From Caryophanales bacterium UBA743 (GTDB lineage Bacteria; Bacillota_I; Bacilli_A; RFN20; CAG-826), in the NCBI GenBank assembly GCA_002297365.1, contig DBKT01000004.1, forward strand, positions 186,001-250,000: 64,000 nt of DNA, in the 5' to 3' direction. The notes beneath the pieces are model-generated. The model did not search any database and was not told the origin of the DNA. It worked only from the letters and a program-made list of their open reading frames with translations. This document shows positions 8,605-17,283 of the stretch, one piece after another (positions within the stretch are counted from its first letter, which is position 1; each line of letters begins with the position of its first letter). The position numbers and the translations under genes are program-made.

Positions 8605-9132
8605 ATGATTACGATTCAAGTTCTCGGCTTAGACCAATATGTTATTGGTCATTATTCCAAAGATTCCACAACGGATATCGCCAATATCCTCGAAACCTCA
8701 GAAGATGAAATCAACTTCTATGCTCCATGCGATTCTTTGCTTTTCCATAACGGAGTGGAGCAGACCTCGTGGAACACCGTTGTGTTTGTGAAAATTCCAA
8801 AAAGATATGAGATTTTCGAAGCGAAGCTAGCTGATTATCTTTTGAAAACATTGAAAGAATTCTCCATCAACGTGGAAATCAACTTCGAATATATCGCCGA
8901 AGGAAAAAGCTATGAATATGTCAACGAATCTTATCCTCGTTTCTTAACGGAAAAGAATATTGTCAATGTCAATGACATGGACGATTCTGATGAAGATGAT
9001 GACGTGAATGACGATTCCGACCCACGTGATAGGAGCGATTTGGATTATAACGATCCGGACCAGCTTTATTTAGGGAACGCCTTCGAAGGAAAAGAAAAAG
9101 AATTAGACGAATTGGACAAAAAATCGAAATAG
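8605..9132 (+). CDS. small protein with tautomerase-like (DUF1904-type) N-terminal domain and acidic tail
   Basis: 175 aa. Residues 1-115 resemble the DUF1904 group of the MIF/4-oxalocrotonate-tautomerase fold (short beta start, LETSEDEINFYAP, then WNTVVFVKIPKRYEIFEAKLADYL), but the residue after the initiator Met is Ile where tautomerases have their catalytic Pro. Residues 125-175 are a very acidic disordered tail (DDSDEDDDVNDDSDPRDRSD). First gene of the operon with rsmB-like, rlmN, prpC, prkC and rpe; it sits where def and fmt are found in B. subtilis. Function unknown; fold assignment is from pattern recognition only. Confidence 0.5.
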   Translation: MITIQVLGLDQYVIGHYSKDSTTDIANILETSEDEINFYAPCDSLLFHNGVEQTSWNTVVFVKIPKRYEIFEAKLADYLLKTLKEFSINVEINFEYIAEGKSYEYVNESYPRFLTEKNIVNVNDMDDSDEDDDVNDDSDPRDRSDLDYNDPDQLYLGNAFEGKEKELDELDKKSK

Positions 9133-9148
9133 ATTGAGGTAAATATTT

Positions 9149-10483
9149 ATGCAAGAATTTGATTTAGCGGAAAACATACTCGAAGACATTGTTGTTAACG
9201 ACACCCTTTTTAATGACGCTTTGAAAAAAGTCTTCCAGGCTAACCCTTCTCTTCGTCCGATGCGTGTTGTCGTCGCCGGCATTGTCGGATGCGAGCTCCG
9301 TCACCATTTGCTTTTTGAATACTTGCTTGCCGACTATAAAGACTTGACCCCAGAAGAAAAAAGAACGATTTCTCTTGCTTTAGCCAACCTTTATTTCTAC
9401 AAGCACATCGATAAAGACCAGATGCTTGGCATTTTGAAGGAGAAGATTGGGGAAGAGAAATACAAGGAAATCAGCCCTCTTTTAGATAAAGTAAATACGG
9501 ATGGCCCTTATCTTCCGGAAAATCTTTCCAAACAATCCAATCGCTATCTCTCTTTGCGGTTTAATACCCCGGAATGGGTTTTGAAAATCTTTGAGCATTA
9601 TGGTTTTGGCGCAACCTATAAAATTCTGAAGAAAAACAATCGCCCATTTACCTATCACGTTCGCGTCAGAACGTCTTTGATCCCTACGGAAGAGGTTTTG
9701 AAAAACAATCCTGATTTCCAAAAGACGAATGTCGATGATATTCTTTTGTATACCGGAAAGACCTCCTTGCGTAAAAATGATTTGGTTAAAAGTGGCGTTC
9801 TTTTTAAAGAGAAACCAGTCACGAAGGAGATCGTGGATAAATATCGTATCGACGAGCCGAAAGAGCTCTTTGTTTACAATGGGAATCCCGATTCTTCTCT
9901 TCTGAAGGAAATCATTGAGAATTACGGCTCTTCCATTGGCATTAATATGGGCGTTAAGAGCTTTGATAAATATGCGGATATTTCCCGCATCATTCGCCAA
10001 AAGCAATTAAAGAACATCAATTTCTTTGCTTCTAGCTTAGATTCCCTGCTCGTTTCCATTTCCCGTCCGCAAGATTTGGTTATCGTTGCGCCCGATTCCT
10101 CTAATTTCGATCTTATCCGTGAGCAGCCTGATTACCTTCTTCATTTTAAAAAGAGCGGAATGGATGAATTATTCGCTCAAGAAAAAGAGGCGCTTTTGGA
10201 ATGCTCTAAATTCGTAGCGGAAGGCGGAACCCTTATTTATATGATTTATACAATCTCTAAGAAAGAAGGGCATCAAACGATCAACGAATTCCTTAACAAC
10301 CATCCGGAGTTCCATTTTGTGGAAGAGAAACAATGTTTCCCATACGAAGAAGGCGAAACTTCTCTTTATTATGCCGTCTTGCATAAAGACACCAATCTCG
10401 CAAAGGAGGGGGCGCCTTTGGCGAAAGAGCTGTTAAACGAAAGCCCCAATGCCCAAAACACTTCCTTAGCCTCCGATAAATAA
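9149..10483 (+). CDS. RsmB-like protein lacking both catalytic cysteines
   Basis: 444 aa. N-terminal NusB-like domain (about 1-130), then the RsmB linker (SLRFNTPEWVLKIFEHYG, RPFTYHVRVRT) and a Rossmann domain. RsmB methylates C967 of 16S rRNA (m5C) with Cys in motif IV (DxPCS) and motif VI (YxTCS). Here motif IV reads VAPDSSNFD (Asp316 at the Cys position) and motif VI reads GGTLIYMIYT (Tyr367 at the Cys position). The SAM loop (motif I) is also degenerate (FVYNGNPDSS). The frame is intact and start has GAGGT. Probably a pseudoenzyme that kept RNA binding. Position between priA and rlmN confirms orthology to rsmB. Confidence 0.8.
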   Translation: MQEFDLAENILEDIVVNDTLFNDALKKVFQANPSLRPMRVVVAGIVGCELRHHLLFEYLLADYKDLTPEEKRTISLALANLYFYKHIDKDQMLGILKEKIGEEKYKEISPLLDKVNTDGPYLPENLSKQSNRYLSLRFNTPEWVLKIFEHYGFGATYKILKKNNRPFTYHVRVRTSLIPTEEVLKNNPDFQKTNVDDILLYTGKTSLRKNDLVKSGVLFKEKPVTKEIVDKYRIDEPKELFVYNGNPDSSLLKEIIENYGSSIGINMGVKSFDKYADISRIIRQKQLKNINFFASSLDSLLVSISRPQDLVIVAPDSSNFDLIREQPDYLLHFKKSGMDELFAQEKEALLECSKFVAEGGTLIYMIYTISKKEGHQTINEFLNNHPEFHFVEEKQCFPYEEGETSLYYAVLHKDTNLAKEGAPLAKELLNESPNAQNTSLASDK

Positions 10484-10484
10484 T

Positions 10485-11525
10485 ATGAAGAAAAACTTAT
10501 TCGGCTACACCTTAAAAGCCTTGGAAGAGGAAATGCTTTCCCTCGGGGAAAAGAAATTCCGCGCCATTCAGCTTTATACTTGGATTTATGTAAAAAAAGT
10601 CTACGATTTCGACTCCATGACAGACATATCCAAGAATTTTCGTGAGACATTAAAAGAAAATTATTGCCTCACGCTTCCGAAAATCTACGCCAAACAGGTT
10701 GCGGAAGACGGCACCATCAAGCTCCTTCTGGAAATGGAAGACGGGGCCAAAGTGGAAACCGTCTTGATGCGTTATGATTACGGAAATGCCATCTGCGTTT
10801 CTAGCCAGGTGGGTTGCGCAATGGGCTGCGCTTTTTGCGCTTCCGGACTTCTTAAAAAAGAAAGAAACCTCACTTCCGCGGAAATGGTCGGCGAAGTTAT
10901 CGTGATGAACCAGATTCTTTATGAAGTCGGGGAAAACGTGACCCATATCGTCGTGATGGGCACTGGCGAGCCTTTTGACAATTACGATAACGTTTCAAGC
11001 TTTATCCACATCATGAACGAAGCGAAAGGTCTGTCTATTGGCGCAAGGCACATCACCGTTTCCACTTGCGGCATCGTTCCCGGCATTGAAAAATACGCCA
11101 ACGAAGGCATCCAAGTGAATTTAGCCATCTCCCTTCATGCTCCGAATAATGCCATTCGCTCCTCTTTGATGAAAGTCAATAACGCGTATCCTTTGGAAAA
11201 ATTGATACCCGCTGTCAAAGAATATGTTGAAAAAAGCGGAAGAAGAGTTACTTTTGAATATATCATGATAAAAGGGGTGAACGACTCTATTGAAAACGCC
11301 AAAGAATTGGTGGAACTCTTGCGTGGCGTGTTTTGCTACGTGAATCTGATTCCATTGAATCCCGTTAAAGAAAAACCGTTTGAAAGAAGCGAGAAAGAAA
11401 CCACCAAGCGTTTCTCTGTTTACCTGAATTCCCATGGCGTGAATTGCACCGTTAGAAAAGAATGGGGAACAGGGATCGATGCTGCATGCGGTCAACTACG
11501 CGCGAAAGTCATGAAAGGGGAATAA
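10485..11525 (+). CDS. rlmN: dual-specificity 23S rRNA/tRNA m2A methyltransferase RlmN
   Basis: 346 aa radical-SAM enzyme making 2-methyladenosine at A2503 of 23S rRNA and A37 of tRNA. The 4Fe-4S ligands are in CAMGCAFC, preceded by ICVSSQVGC; the C-terminal GIDAACGQLRAK holds the methyl-carrying Cys. SAM-binding GTGEPFDN follows. Length and motifs are standard. One base separates it from the rsmB-like stop, so it is part of the same operon. Unlike its upstream neighbour all catalytic residues are retained. Confidence 0.96.
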   Translation: MKKNLFGYTLKALEEEMLSLGEKKFRAIQLYTWIYVKKVYDFDSMTDISKNFRETLKENYCLTLPKIYAKQVAEDGTIKLLLEMEDGAKVETVLMRYDYGNAICVSSQVGCAMGCAFCASGLLKKERNLTSAEMVGEVIVMNQILYEVGENVTHIVVMGTGEPFDNYDNVSSFIHIMNEAKGLSIGARHITVSTCGIVPGIEKYANEGIQVNLAISLHAPNNAIRSSLMKVNNAYPLEKLIPAVKEYVEKSGRRVTFEYIMIKGVNDSIENAKELVELLRGVFCYVNLIPLNPVKEKPFERSEKETTKRFSVYLNSHGVNCTVRKEWGTGIDAACGQLRAKVMKGE

Positions 11526-11528
11526 ATC

Positions 11529-12308
11529 ATGCCAGAAAGCAAGAATTATCACGGAACATACGCCTATAAAACCGATATTGGACGCGTCAGAAAAACCAAC
11601 GAGGACCGCGCTATTATCCTAATGAATTCCGATAACGAGGTTTTTCTTGCGGTATCCGATGGCATGGGCGGAAGCGAGAAGGGGGATGTCGCGAGCAAAT
11701 TGACCATCGACCTTTTGAAAGCCGCTTTTAAGAAAAAGAGAAAACATCGATATCTTTTCTCTGATAAAAACTGGATCACGAGGACATGCAAAAACATCAA
11801 CAAGAAAATCTATTCCATGGCCGAAAAAATGAGAAAGGCCGAGAAAAAGTCCGAAAAAATTAGCATGGGATGCACACTTGTGGCCGTTTTAATCACCGGT
11901 GAACGGATGATGATCGCCAACATCGGCGATTCTCGCGCCTACATGCTGAAAGATGGCGAATTAAAGCAACTCACCACCGATCAAACCTATGTCGAATATC
12001 TTCTTAAGACAGGGAGAATCTCCGAAGAGGGCGCAAAAACCCATCCAGACCGCCATATTTTGACCAACGCTTTAGGCGTATATAATTCTCTTTCTTTATC
12101 CATTACCGATAAACCCTATCATGGCGAGAGCATTCTTCTTTGCTCAGATGGCCTTTATAACAATTTGGATTCCAAAGAAATCGCCAATATTCTTTTAACG
12201 GACGAAAGAACCGATCAAAAAGTCGTCTCTTTGATCTCTATCGCCAATCACGCTGGAGGTTCCGACAATATCGGAATCGCCCTTTGGGAGTGCATCGCCA
12301 ATGATTGA
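11529..12308 (+). CDS. prpC: PP2C-family Ser/Thr protein phosphatase
   Basis: 259 aa cytosolic metal-dependent phosphatase that reverses the partner kinase. Motifs: GRVRKTNEDRA near the start, SDGMGGSEKG (metal Asp), ANIGDSRAYMLKDGEL, ILLCSDGLYNNL and GGSDNIGIAL at the C-terminus. The acidic metal ligands look intact. Overlaps the kinase start by 8 nt, the standard prpC-prkC arrangement of Firmicutes. Slightly Lys-rich insertion at about 70-110. Confidence 0.93.
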   Translation: MPESKNYHGTYAYKTDIGRVRKTNEDRAIILMNSDNEVFLAVSDGMGGSEKGDVASKLTIDLLKAAFKKKRKHRYLFSDKNWITRTCKNINKKIYSMAEKMRKAEKKSEKISMGCTLVAVLITGERMMIANIGDSRAYMLKDGELKQLTTDQTYVEYLLKTGRISEEGAKTHPDRHILTNALGVYNSLSLSITDKPYHGESILLCSDGLYNNLDSKEIANILLTDERTDQKVVSLISIANHAGGSDNIGIALWECIAND

Positions 12309-13182
12309 AATCGGTGACAAAATCGATGGCCGTTATCGCATAACGGGCCGCATTGCCCATGGGGGGATGGCTGATGTCTACGAGGCTTTTGATATTGTTT
12401 TGAGACGTATCGTGGCTTTGAAAGTCATGCGTGAAGACATGATGAAAGACCCTAGGAATGTCGAACGTTTTAACCATGAATGCAAGATTGCCTCCACCTT
12501 GAATAACCCCAATATCGTGAAATGGGAAGGGCAAGGCATCATCGAAGGCCGCCCTTATATGGCCAACGAATACGTTGAAGGGAGAACCCTTCGTGATAAG
12601 CTCAATGTTGCCGCTGGGCATAATCTATCCGCAGCTGAAGCTTGCGAAGTCATGCTTCAACTCACCTCAGGCGTTTCCTACATCCACAATCACGATATCA
12701 TTCATTGCGATATCAAACCGGATAATCTTTTTTATTTGGCAGACGGCTCTATCAAAATCACGGATTTCGGAATCGCTTCCTTTAAAAACGAAATCGAAGT
12801 GGATAAGAACGCCATCAGCGGAACGGTTTATTATTGCGCGCCAGAGGTCTTGATGGGGAAGGAGCCTTCGGTTGCCTCCGATATTTATTCGATGGGCGTT
12901 GTTTTCTATGAAATTCTTACGGGGACGATTCCTTTCGATGCCCCAACCGCGGAAGAAATCGCTTTAAAACAAATCAAAACCAAATTCCCAGAGCCTTCTA
13001 AAATCCTCTCTTCGATCCCTCTTGCCTTAGATAAAATCATCATCAAAGCCTGCAGGAAAAGGCCAGAAGAGAGATACGCTTCCTCCCTTCTGATGCATCA
13101 AGCGATCGAAAATGCCTATAGCGATGAAAAGAACTTTAAGGAAAAACGCTCCTGGATCGCGCGTTTGTTTGGATTCAAATAA
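12301..13182 (+). CDS. prkC: Ser/Thr protein kinase, PrkC-like but soluble and without PASTA repeats
   Basis: 293 aa, consisting almost only of the Hanks-type kinase domain: Gly loop IAHGGMADVYEA, Lys in VALKVM, catalytic HCDIKPDN, DFGIASF, and GTVYYCAPE in the activation segment. PrkC of Firmicutes is about 600-650 aa with a membrane segment and extracellular PASTA repeats; here the protein ends with a short basic tail (KRSWIARLFGFK) and no membrane helix. The HRD Arg is Cys136 (non-RD type), implying regulation other than canonical activation-loop phosphorylation. Partner phosphatase overlaps upstream; rpe overlaps downstream. Confidence 0.88.
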   Translation: MIEIGDKIDGRYRITGRIAHGGMADVYEAFDIVLRRIVALKVMREDMMKDPRNVERFNHECKIASTLNNPNIVKWEGQGIIEGRPYMANEYVEGRTLRDKLNVAAGHNLSAAEACEVMLQLTSGVSYIHNHDIIHCDIKPDNLFYLADGSIKITDFGIASFKNEIEVDKNAISGTVYYCAPEVLMGKEPSVASDIYSMGVVFYEILTGTIPFDAPTAEEIALKQIKTKFPEPSKILSSIPLALDKIIIKACRKRPEERYASSLLMHQAIENAYSDEKNFKEKRSWIARLFGFK

Positions 13183-13862
13183 TGAAACTTAATTTAAGCA
13201 CTCTCTCGAAACCTATCATTGCTCCCTCTCTTTTGGCTGCGAACCGTAATGATTTGGTGAATGAAGCCAAAAAAGCGGAAGAAGACGGAGCCGGATTTCT
13301 TCATATTGACGTAATGGATGGAAAATTTGTCCCGAATACATCTTTTACCATAGAGGAAATTTCTCTTCTAAGCGATAAGCATCATCTTTTAAACGACGTT
13401 CATTTGATGATCGAGGATCCTGATAAGCATATCGAAGAATATGTCAAAGCCGGAGCTGATTTGCTCACCTTCCATTATGAGGCTTTGCCAGAGAGAAGAA
13501 TCGAAGGCTGTATCGATTTGATCCATTCTTATCATTGCTATGCTGGAATATCCATTAAACCAAACACAGCAGTGGATGTCCTTCTTCCTTATATAAATAA
13601 GGTGGATCTCATCCTTTTAATGTCGGTTGAACCGGGTCGAGGGGGCCAAAAATTTCTTCCTTCCTCTTTAGGAAGGCTGGATGAAATTCGGAAGATTCTA
13701 AAGCCTCTTTTGAAGAAGCCGCTTATTGAAATCGATGGGGGAATACAAGATACCACAGGGAGAGAGGCTCTTCTCCATGGAGCCGAAGTCCTCGTCGCAG
13801 GTTCCTATTTATTTGGCCATTCCGATATGAAAGAAAGAATCGAGGGCTTAAAATGCAAATAG
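13182..13862 (+). CDS. rpe: ribulose-phosphate 3-epimerase
   Basis: 226 aa TIM-barrel enzyme interconverting ribulose-5-P and xylulose-5-P. Motifs: IIAPSLLAANRNDL, LHIDVMDGKFVPN (metal/catalytic Asp), DVHLMIEDPD, VEPGRGGQKFLP and EIDGGIQ. Complete. Start overlaps the prkC stop by one base (TAATG). In B. subtilis rsgA lies between prkC and rpe; it is absent. The gene ends 10 nt inside the next ORF. Confidence 0.96.
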   Translation: MKLNLSTLSKPIIAPSLLAANRNDLVNEAKKAEEDGAGFLHIDVMDGKFVPNTSFTIEEISLLSDKHHLLNDVHLMIEDPDKHIEEYVKAGADLLTFHYEALPERRIEGCIDLIHSYHCYAGISIKPNTAVDVLLPYINKVDLILLMSVEPGRGGQKFLPSSLGRLDEIRKILKPLLKKPLIEIDGGIQDTTGREALLHGAEVLVAGSYLFGHSDMKERIEGLKCK

Positions 13863-14533
13863 CATTCTTTCTTGCTTTGTCCTTATCCTTTTTATGTTTC
13901 CTCGGCTTCCTTTTCTTTCTTTTGCAAAACAAAAAAGAAGAAAGCCTTCCTTTTTCTTTTCGTCAGTATTTCCTATATGAGGGGTTTGGAGGGAGAAAAA
14001 ACAATCTATTGAGGGCTTTGCAATCGAGCTTCCTTCTTTTCAATGTGCTTTCCTCCATCCTTTTTTATTTTTTGCCGATCGATCAAAGCCTTACTTCGAA
14101 ATATTATTTTCTCCTTCTTGCTATCTTTTTCCTTCTTGCCGATATTCTTTATTTCTTTTTGTCCTTCATCGATTTCCGAAGGGAAAAAATGAGACTCGCT
14201 CTCTTTATGTTCTTTGGCGCTTTTATTGCGATAGCCAATGGCATGGGGGGCTTCATTTTGCTATCCATATCGCGCAAAACTCTGGAAAATAAAGCTTTGC
14301 CGCTTACCTTTTCTGTGCTTTCCTTTCTTTTCGCCCTCCTTTCGTTTTTGCCGTTGCTTAACCCAAAACTCAACAATTATTCGAAAATGGAAAACGTCAC
14401 GGAAAAAGACGGCTCTTCCCATTTGGAAAGACCGAAATGCTTCCAGATGGCTTTTACGGAATGGATTCTTTCTTTTATCTTGGAGACAAGTTTCTTATTG
14501 GAATACCTTTTCTTCTATTTCTCTTTACGATGA
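13853..14533 (+). CDS. polytopic membrane protein of unknown function
   Basis: 226 aa, very hydrophobic, with about six predicted transmembrane segments (residues 3-23, 55-75, 83-105, 115-140, 150-168, 205-225) and a Lys/Glu loop at about 175-195. No motif or family recognised. It overlaps rpe by 10 nt and is the last gene of the priA-rpe gene group, in the place of thiN in B. subtilis. Coding status is supported by the coupling and the uninterrupted hydrophobic pattern. Confidence 0.65.
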   Translation: MQIAFFLALSLSFLCFLGFLFFLLQNKKEESLPFSFRQYFLYEGFGGRKNNLLRALQSSFLLFNVLSSILFYFLPIDQSLTSKYYFLLLAIFFLLADILYFFLSFIDFRREKMRLALFMFFGAFIAIANGMGGFILLSISRKTLENKALPLTFSVLSFLFALLSFLPLLNPKLNNYSKMENVTEKDGSSHLERPKCFQMAFTEWILSFILETSFLLEYLFFYFSLR

Positions 14534-14541
14534 AAAGGCAA

Positions 14542-14568
14542 GAAAAAAACGAGCCAATCGGCTCGTTT
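14542..14568 (-). terminator. Rho-independent terminator of rpmB
   Basis: Stem AAACGAGCC / GGCTCGTTT (14547-14555, 14560-14568) with a 4-nt loop; on the minus strand it is followed by a run of T (plus-strand A-run 14542-14549), placing it just after rpmB. Confidence 0.85.
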
Positions 14569-14588
14569 GATTCACTAAACTCTAAGAA

Positions 14589-14804
14589 CTAAGCAGCTTT
14601 TGCGTCTTTGGAAGCAGCTTTGACGGATTTGTTTAAGCTACGATAGGCGCGAGCGCTCATTCTGACTTCGACCATTTTGCCATTGATGTTGATCTTATAC
14701 TTTTGAAGGTTAACATTCCATCTACGGCGAGTGGCTAAGACAGAGTGGGAACGGGCATTGCCGCTCATTGGGCCTTTTCCGGAAATTGGGCATTTTCTTG
14801 ACAT
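14589..14804 (-). CDS. rpmB: 50S ribosomal protein L28
   Basis: 71 aa basic ribosomal protein. Start chosen at ATG 14804 (MSRKCPISGK), the family's usual N-terminus; an upstream in-frame GTG lies inside the AGAGGTG ribosome binding site. Motifs SGNARSHSVLATRRRWNVN and VRMSARAYRSL are typical L28. Opposite orientation to the rpe operon, as in B. subtilis, where rpmB also follows this cluster. Confidence 0.95.
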   Translation of the reverse strand: MSRKCPISGKGPMSGNARSHSVLATRRRWNVNLQKYKININGKMVEVRMSARAYRSLNKSVKAASKDAKAA

Positions 14805-14973
14805 AACTATCACCTCTACGTGCGTAAAATCGCAAAAATGAATATATCATCCTTCATGAATATGCGCAATGGCAAAATGAGTTTTCTCCTTAAAAGGAGA
14901 CAAAAAGAAAAGAAAGTTTCAAAAAAACGTAAATTTTTGTTTGCTTTTTAGGGTAGGAACACCCTCTTTATGG

Positions 14974-14990
14974 TAGAATGTAAACGTTCT
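14974..14990 (+). promoter_or_regulatory. glgC promoter with possible LacI/CcpA-type operator
   Basis: TAGAAT (14974-14979) as -10, immediately followed by TGTAAACGTT (14979-14988), which matches the left half of cre-type operators and lies within an AGAA-N8-TTCT dyad (14975-14990). A repressor bound here would block the glycogen operon promoter. The right half diverges from cre, so support is partial. Confidence 0.35.
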
Positions 14991-15031
14991 ATAACACACA
15001 TATCAAATCTCATTTACGAAGGAGGATAGAC

Positions 15032-16168
15032 ATGTCTAATCAAATGGTTGCCATGATTTTAGCGGGTGGCAAAGGCACGAGATTGAAGGCTTTGACGGCG
15101 AAGGTGGCAAAGCCGGCTGTTTCTTATGGTGGAAAATACCGCATCATCGATTTTCCTTTAAGCAACTGCGCGAATTCAGGCATACGCAATGTCGGCGTTT
15201 TGACGCAATACGAATCAAGTGAGCTGAACCAATATGTCGGCAATGGTGAGAAATGGGGGTTTAACGGAGTAAGAAGCTCTGCCTCCGTGCTCTCTCCAAA
15301 ACAAACCGAAGAAGGCTCTTCCTGGTATAGAGGAACGGCTGACGCCATCTATGAGAACTTGGATTGGCTGGAAAGAATGGATCCCGAATACGTTTTGATT
15401 CTCTCGGGTGACCACATCTATTCTTGCACCTATAACGAAATGCTTGCGAAGCATATTTCCTCCAAAGCGGATTGCACCATATCCGTTTTCCCTGTCCCGA
15501 TGGAAGAGGCGCCCCGTTTTGGCATCCTCGTTACCGACCAGAACGACAATATCACCCAATTTCAGGAGAAGCCGAAGAAACCGGTCTCAAACCTCGCCTC
15601 GATGGGCATTTATATTTTCACCTACAAAGTCCTTCGCGATTATTTGATTCGTGACGCAAAAGAAGACACAGAGCATGATTTTGGCAAAAACATTATCCCG
15701 GATATGATGGAAGACAAACGCAAGCTCATCGCCTATACCTACCATGGCTATTGGAAAGACGTAGGCACGATTGCTTCCCTTCATGAAGCCAATATGGATC
15801 TTCTTTGCAACGATAAAACCGGAGAAGATATCTATTCCATTTTCGGAAAGAATAGGATTCTTTCGGAAGATATGCATTCCGCTCCTCAATTTATCGGCCC
15901 AAAGGCCGATGTCAAAGACTCTTTGATTAACCAGGGCGCTCAAATATACGGCAAGGTCAATCATTGCGTCATTTCCGGAAACGTTCTTATTGAAGAAGGA
16001 GCGAATTGCTATAACGATGTGATTATGCCAGGTGCCGTTATTCAAAAAGGCGCGCACGTGGAGAATGCCATCATCGGCCCTGACACCTTAATCGAAACGA
16101 ATTCCAAAGTGAACGTCGGGGGAGAGGAAATCGAACTTATTGTGAATAAAAAGGCGGCTAGATTATGA
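15032..16168 (+). CDS. glgC: glucose-1-phosphate adenylyltransferase (catalytic subunit)
   Basis: 378 aa, makes ADP-glucose from glucose-1-P and ATP, the first step of glycogen synthesis. N-terminal LAGGKGTRLKALT nucleotide-binding motif, RIIDFPLSNCANSGI, YRGTADAIYEN, ILSGDHIY and FQEKPKKP catalytic segments; a C-terminal left-handed beta-helix (about 270-378). Strong ribosome binding site GGAGG. Overlaps glgD by 4 nt. Confidence 0.96.
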   Translation: MSNQMVAMILAGGKGTRLKALTAKVAKPAVSYGGKYRIIDFPLSNCANSGIRNVGVLTQYESSELNQYVGNGEKWGFNGVRSSASVLSPKQTEEGSSWYRGTADAIYENLDWLERMDPEYVLILSGDHIYSCTYNEMLAKHISSKADCTISVFPVPMEEAPRFGILVTDQNDNITQFQEKPKKPVSNLASMGIYIFTYKVLRDYLIRDAKEDTEHDFGKNIIPDMMEDKRKLIAYTYHGYWKDVGTIASLHEANMDLLCNDKTGEDIYSIFGKNRILSEDMHSAPQFIGPKADVKDSLINQGAQIYGKVNHCVISGNVLIEEGANCYNDVIMPGAVIQKGAHVENAIIGPDTLIETNSKVNVGGEEIELIVNKKAARL

Positions 16169-17283
16169 AAGATGTAATTGGTTTATTGAACACCCATAAC
16201 GATCCTGAATTAGGGGAATTGACGGAAAATCGCCCTTTGGCATCCACAACCTTTTTAGGCAGATATGCCTTCATGGATGTCGTGATGTCCAATTTCTCGA
16301 ATTCCGGCATTGATACGGTTGGGATCCTAATCAAAAATCACCAACGCTCGATATTGAAGCATATGGGCAACATGTCTTCTTGGGTCAGCAACACCAAAAC
16401 AGACAAGCTTACCATCCTTTCGAATGAAAAAGGCATTTTGAACCCAGCCTATAACACGGATTTGGCTAACATCAAGGAAAACGACTATATTCTTTACGAT
16501 TCCAGCGCATCCATCCTTGTCTTCCAAACCCCGCATATTGTCGCGCCGATTGATTTTAATCCCATTGTCGAGGGACATCGCGCAAAGAAAGACGAAGTCA
16601 CCGTTGTCTATAAGAAAATACACGATGGCGATAAAGACTTCCTTGGAGGGTATTGCTTCGACATCGATGAGAACGGCTACATTCAAAAAGTGAAAATCAA
16701 CGACGGAAGCGAAAAAGACATAAACGCTTCCTTGGAAACGTGGATCATTAATCGCGTCGTGCTAGCGAAAATCGTTGAAGAAAGCAAAAAACACTCTTTC
16801 ACCATGGGGGTGGGGGACTTTCTCCGCTATGCCGTGGAGAACAATCTTTTAAAGGTTCGTGCCTATGAATACAAAGGGTATGCAAGAAATTTCAATTCCT
16901 TAGATAAATACATCGAATATTCTTTCGAACTTTTTAAACCGGAGATTGCCTCTTCCCTCTTCCGAGAAGAATGGCCTATTTTCACCATCACTCATAATAC
17001 AGCCCCGGCTTTATATAAAACTTCCTCCAAAATATCGAATTCCTTTATTGCCAACGGCTGCGTGATTAACGGCACCGTCACCAATTCCATCCTTTGTCGC
17101 GGAGTCCATGTTGGGAAGGGAGCGAAATTGGATCGTTGCATCGTTCTCCGCGGAACGAAAATCGGCGAAAAAGTCACTCTTTCCAACGTGGTGATCGACA
17201 AATATTCCATCGTCACGGACCGCCATACTATCGAAGGGGACAAAGACACCCCGATTTATATCCATCAAGGAGCCATCATATGA
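16165..17283 (+). CDS. glgD: GlgD, non-catalytic paralogue of glucose-1-phosphate adenylyltransferase
   Basis: 372 aa, same two-domain architecture as GlgC but with the GGKGTRL loop replaced (LLNTHNDPELGELT), so it cannot bind nucleotide in the usual way. In Firmicutes GlgD forms a heterotetramer with GlgC and modulates it. Retained: RYAFMDVVMSNFSNSGI and a C-terminal beta-helix with NGTVTNSILCRGVHVGKGA. ATGA-type overlaps couple it to glgC upstream and glgA downstream. Confidence 0.94.
   Translation: MKDVIGLLNTHNDPELGELTENRPLASTTFLGRYAFMDVVMSNFSNSGIDTVGILIKNHQRSILKHMGNMSSWVSNTKTDKLTILSNEKGILNPAYNTDLANIKENDYILYDSSASILVFQTPHIVAPIDFNPIVEGHRAKKDEVTVVYKKIHDGDKDFLGGYCFDIDENGYIQKVKINDGSEKDINASLETWIINRVVLAKIVEESKKHSFTMGVGDFLRYAVENNLLKVRAYEYKGYARNFNSLDKYIEYSFELFKPEIASSLFREEWPIFTITHNTAPALYKTSSKISNSFIANGCVINGTVTNSILCRGVHVGKGAKLDRCIVLRGTKIGEKVTLSNVVIDKYSIVTDRHTIEGDKDTPIYIHQGAII

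Noticed and set aside
17094..17279. Long N-terminal extension of glgA
   Set aside because: Lies wholly within glgD in another frame; family start is at 17280.
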